NCBI GenBank assembly: GCA_031278795.1
Contig: JAITJT010000002.1
Coordinates: forward strand, 1 to 10,044
Reading direction: 5' to 3'
DNA from: Deltaproteobacteria bacterium
GTDB lineage: Bacteria; Desulfobacterota; Desulfarculia; Adiutricales; Adiutricaceae
Length of the DNA: 10,044 nt
Both the position numbers and the translations under genes were made by a program. Position 1 is the first letter of the stretch, and each line of letters opens with the position of its first letter. Below the pieces are notes generated by a model, which saw nothing but the letters and a program-made list of their open reading frames with translations, was not told the DNA's origin and did no database searches. Below are positions 8,117-10,044 of this stretch, in pieces.

Positions 8117-8728
8117 TCACTGCCTGGTGTTCAGCTTGGTGAGCTGCTCCAGGAAATTGTGCACCAGGGCGTTCTTGTCCTCGGGCGTGATGTTCTGGAC
8201 TATTATGTCCCTGGCCATATCCACCGCCAGGGTGCCCGTCTCCTTGGTGAGGTTTCTCTTGGCGGCGCTCAGCTCCTGGCTCATGGCCACCTGGGCCTTC
8301 TTGACGATCTGATCCGCCGTCTGGTGGGCCTCGGCGATAATGCGATCCCTCTCCTTCTGGCCGTCCCGCTCGTATTGGGCCAGTATGCCTTCCCTCTCCT
8401 GGGTCAGCTGGGAGAGCCTGCGCTTCATGGTCTGGTTCTGCTCCTCCAGGTTCGTGGCCTGGGTCTCCAGATACTCCAGCTGCCGGCTTATGCCCTCTGT
8501 CTTAGCCTGGAAGAAGTTCTTCACAATCTTGCGCAGGAGAAAATAGAGGATAAACGCGAAGGCCACGAAGTTCAAGACCCTGAGACCAAAATCCCTCCAC
8601 CTTTCCGCGCTGTAGCCAGTCTGCTCGCCTTCGCCCGGGGTGGAGGCCAAAAGTTCTGGGCTAATTATGAGCACTAGGAAAAGGAAGAGGAGGGAACAGA
8701 TGAGGGGCTCTTTGGTGATTAGTCGCAT
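8117..8728 (-). CDS. atpF: F-type ATP synthase subunit b with signal-peptide-like N terminus
   Basis: Peripheral-stalk (stator) subunit of F0. At 203 residues it is longer than the common 156-170. Residues 8-27 are hydrophobic and followed by LLASTPGEGE, like a cleavable signal peptide; the true membrane helix is about 47-65 (GLRVLNFVAFAFILYFLL). The remainder is a long charged helix (about 70-175) forming the coiled coil, with a C-terminal delta-binding part. An extra N-terminal hydrophobic segment before the anchor is known from b subunits of Desulfobacterota such as Geobacter. The ATG at 8728 has GGAG six bases upstream. The gene is the second of the cluster, 480 bases after the b' gene and 28 bases before atpH. 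Confidence 0.92.
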   Translation of the reverse strand: MRLITKEPLICSLLFLFLVLIISPELLASTPGEGEQTGYSAERWRDFGLRVLNFVAFAFILYFLLRKIVKNFFQAKTEGISRQLEYLETQATNLEEQNQTMKRRLSQLTQEREGILAQYERDGQKERDRIIAEAHQTADQIVKKAQVAMSQELSAAKRNLTKETGTLAVDMARDIIVQNITPEDKNALVHNFLEQLTKLNTRQ

Positions 8729-8787
8729 AGGGCGCTCCAGGGATATTTCCCGGGATACTCCTTCATTATTTTGTGTTTCGCAAGTTC

Positions 8788-8828
8788 AATTCCCTTCGCT
8801 GCAAAATTGGCCCCGGAAGAAGGGAATT
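8788..8828 (-). promoter_or_regulatory. 10-bp perfect hairpin upstream of atpF
   Basis: AATTCCCTTC (8788-8797) is exactly complementary to GAAGGGAATT (8819-8828) with a 21-base loop containing a GC-rich patch. It is the longest perfect stem I found in the non-coding DNA. It lies about 60 bases before the atpF start. There is no T tract after it on the minus strand, so it does not look like a simple terminator; an mRNA stabilising or processing element, or a protein-binding palindrome, would fit. Confidence 0.5.
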
Positions 8829-8957
8829 ATTATTTTAGATCTTAACACCTTTTGGGGGCCGCATTGAAATTTTCCGCATTTTGAGAGGGGAATTTTCCTA
8901 AAAAAAGGTCAAAAAAATTTTTTTTGGCCTTGAGCTTCTCTAGATTTTTACTTAGAG

Positions 8958-8977
8958 GTCTTTATATTCCTAAAGAC
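8958..8977. repeat. 7-bp inverted repeat in the b'-b spacer
   Basis: GTCTTTA (8958-8964) and TAAAGAC (8971-8977) form a perfect stem with a 6-base loop. No T run follows in the minus direction. Its role is unknown, and AT-rich DNA produces some such repeats by chance. Confidence 0.35.
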
Positions 8978-9132
8978 TTTAAAAACAAAAAAATCTATAT
9001 AAATAGATTGCCTTTTAACTAAAATATTATTATTTAGTTTAATTAACAAATTGTAAACATATTTATACATTCTTAGAAGTCTTCTCAGAATCCTCTTGGA
9101 TTAAAGATCCAGGAGATTGGCCATAAAGATGC

Positions 9133-9183
9133 AAAAAGAGAAGAAAGAAAGACAAAAAAGAAAAAGAAGCTAAAAAGGAAAAG
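9133..9183. repeat. Purine-rich tract just after the b' stop
   Basis: Forty-eight of fifty-one plus-strand bases are A or G, mostly short A runs separated by single G; interruptions are at 9153, 9170 and 9171. In the minus-strand transcript this is a U/C tract beginning about 25 bases beyond the TGA of the b' gene. It may be a simple-sequence expansion like those in the other spacers. Confidence 0.6.
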
Positions 9184-9208
9184 CAATACTTGATAAATAG
9201 AGTTAATA

Positions 9209-9649
9209 TCAGCTAACCGTGAGCTCCCGCCGCAGGATCTTGGAGGCCATTTCCCTGGCTATGGAGCTGGCCTCGGATTTAAGCTCGACCCTCGCGGCCT
9301 CCACGTCGCCTTTGAGGGCGTTTCTGGCCACTTCCAGCTTGCCCGCGGCATCGTCCTGGGCCTTTTTGAGGATGTCGCTCTCCTCCCTCTGCCCATCGGA
9401 TCTAAGAGCTCCCTGGAGCTTAGCGCCCTCGGACAAGGCGTCGTTTCTGGACTTCACCTCTTCCTTCTCGCCGGCCTCCAGCTGTTCCTTGGATTCCTGG
9501 GCCTTCTCCTTCAAATCGTCGTAAATACCTTCCCTCTTCTTCAGGATGGCCAGGATGGGTTGGTAGAGGATCTTGTTCAAAATGAACATGAGCACCAAAA
9601 AGGTTATTAATTGGGCTATCAGTGTCCAGTCAATGGCAACGCTTACCAC
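9209..9649 (-). CDS. atpF': F-type ATP synthase subunit b' (second peripheral-stalk subunit)
   Basis: The 146-residue partner of subunit b in a b/b' heterodimeric stator. One membrane helix lies at about 9-28 (TLIAQLITFLVLMFILNKIL), followed by the conserved LYQPILAILKKREG (28-41) and a long charged amphipathic helix to the end (SSIAREMASKILRREL at 128-143). The length matches short b' subunits. The start is GTG at 9649, with GAGG seven bases upstream; the family's near-invariant Ile-Asp-Trp/Thr opening at 6-9 supports it. It is the first gene after the putative promoter and is followed by an unusually long spacer before atpF. A b' plus b pair at the head of a delta-alpha-gamma-beta-epsilon cluster is the Desulfobacterota-type layout. 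Confidence 0.92.
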   Translation of the reverse strand: MVSVAIDWTLIAQLITFLVLMFILNKILYQPILAILKKREGIYDDLKEKAQESKEQLEAGEKEEVKSRNDALSEGAKLQGALRSDGQREESDILKKAQDDAAGKLEVARNALKGDVEAARVELKSEASSIAREMASKILRRELTVS

Positions 9650-9732
9650 TGTTAAACCTCTGCTAATCTTTCTATGGAATATAGTCTAAGGGACAAATGG
9701 TTTGTTTTTCGATGTATTTCTTAAACAAAGGA

Positions 9733-9761
9733 AGTATATAGACTTTTAGATCTGAGGTCAA
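9733..9761 (-). promoter_or_regulatory. Sigma70-type promoter for the atp operon
   Basis: On the minus strand TTGACC (9761-9756) and TATACT (9738-9733) are separated by exactly 17 bases, each hexamer matching the bacterial housekeeping consensus at five of six positions. Transcription would begin near 9726-9727, giving a leader of about 77 bases before the GTG of the b' gene. It is the best promoter match I found among the upstream regions of this operon. Confidence 0.65.
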
Positions 9762-9766
9762 GACCT
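9755..9766. promoter_or_regulatory. Candidate operator: AGGTC-AA-GACCT over the -35 box
   Basis: AGGTC (9755-9759) and GACCT (9762-9766) form a perfect inverted repeat centred on the -35 hexamer of the putative promoter. A dimeric regulator bound there would compete with RNA polymerase. At this AT content a few 5-bp palindromes are expected by chance across the spacers, so only the position makes this one notable. Confidence 0.3.
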
Positions 9767-9940
9767 ACCCATGCGGCATAACCAGCGCCCATCTGAATAA
9801 AACCACAAGATATGCAGCCTAAGCGCTAAAACCCCGCATTCTATGGTTGAGGCTTTTAGGCCCATGGGGGCGCATCCAAAGGGGCCACGGCTCAACTTAG
9901 CCTTATGCCTAACGGCTTTTGGAAAAACTCTTATCTAAAG

Positions 9941-9991
9941 AAATTTTCCCATTCCTAGAGGATAGTTGAGGAAATAAAAAAAATTTTCCCA
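9941..9991. repeat. Direct repeat AAATTTTCCCA, two copies 40 bases apart
   Basis: AAATTTTCCCA occurs at 9941-9951 and 9981-9991, in the same orientation, upstream of the putative atp promoter. Shorter relatives (AATTTTCC) lie in the b'-b spacer at 8868-8875 and 8891-8898, also on the plus strand. They could be binding sites or remnants of a duplicated element; no function is shown. Confidence 0.45.
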
Positions 9992-10044
9992 AAAGCTTAG
10001 ATCAAGCTTAGTGAAAAAGGCCATATGGAGAAGAAATTTCAAAA

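Larger units (their letters stand above)
8729..9208. other. 480-base AT-rich spacer between the b' and b genes
   Basis: No supported gene. In transcription order it holds a pyrimidine-rich mRNA tract (plus-strand purines, 9133-9183), a 7-bp AACTAAA/TTTAGTT repeat (9017-9039), a 7-bp GTCTTTA/TAAAGAC hairpin (8958-8977), an A7/T8 near-palindrome (8905-8931), two AATTTTCC words (8868-8875 and 8891-8898), and the 10-bp hairpin at 8788-8828. Very AT-rich stretches at 9000-9060 could hide an internal promoter (TTGTTA and TATTTT 17 bases apart on the minus strand), but such matches are expected by chance here. Confidence 0.65.
9650..10044. other. 395-base region upstream of the atp operon
   Basis: No supported gene. 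Nearest the b' gene lies a good sigma70-type promoter (9733-9761) overlapped by a palindrome. Further out are a mixed-composition stretch (about 9770-9925) that can fold through TTGAG/CTCAA with an inner GGCCC/GGGCC pairing, two copies of AAATTTTCCCA 40 bases apart (9941 and 9981), and two AAGCTTAG words near 9994-10012. An ATG at 10025 on the plus strand opens a frame that leaves the window and cannot be judged. Confidence 0.55.

Noticed and set aside
10025..10044. ATG at the right edge as the start of a divergent gene
   Set aside because: Only six codons are visible and no Shine-Dalgarno precedes it.

Overview
The window is a single-strand locus: all eight protein genes read on the minus strand. 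Seven of them form an F-type ATP synthase cluster in transcription order b' (9649-9209), b (8728-8117), delta (8088-7549), alpha (7129-5612), gamma (5609-4644), beta (4290-2863), epsilon (2761-2180). After a strong intrinsic terminator near 1987-2017 and a 900-base AT-rich gap comes an EamA/DMT-family membrane permease (1279-287). The genes for subunits a and c (atpB, atpE) are absent between the putative operon promoter (9733-9761) and the terminator, so the proton channel must be encoded elsewhere.

Organism: a b'-b-delta-alpha-gamma-beta-epsilon cluster separated from atpB/atpE, with a b subunit carrying an extra N-terminal hydrophobic segment, is the arrangement known from Desulfobacterota (former Deltaproteobacteria). 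That assignment is inference from gene order and protein style, not a search. Base composition is sharply two-phased: sampled coding lines are about 55-70 % G+C, while spacers are near 30 %. With the long spacers, this suggests a genome with low coding density, possibly a host-associated lineage.

How the genes work together: alpha3-beta3-gamma-epsilon is the catalytic F1 head and rotor. Delta with the b/b' dimer is the peripheral stalk that holds F1 against the membrane sector. Alpha and beta keep their nucleotide-binding and catalytic residues, so the enzyme looks functional. Two rotor proteins are modified: gamma has an insertion of about 30 residues, and epsilon has about 50 extra residues between its two C-terminal helices.

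The unusual part is the non-coding DNA. The operon is broken by spacers of 480, 419, 353 and 101 bases where relatives usually have a few to a few tens. Most long spacers hold a short tandem-repeat array, each with its own unit length: 17-mers at 1641-1760, 9-mers at 4453-4479, 7-mers at 4578-4640, 33-mers at 7231-7342 and 16-mers at 7427-7505. The spacers also hold hairpins near ribosome-binding sites and a palindrome over the putative -35 box. I see no phage, transposon, CRISPR, toxin or defence gene. The candidate novelty is this repeat-filled, hairpin-rich spacing of an essential operon.
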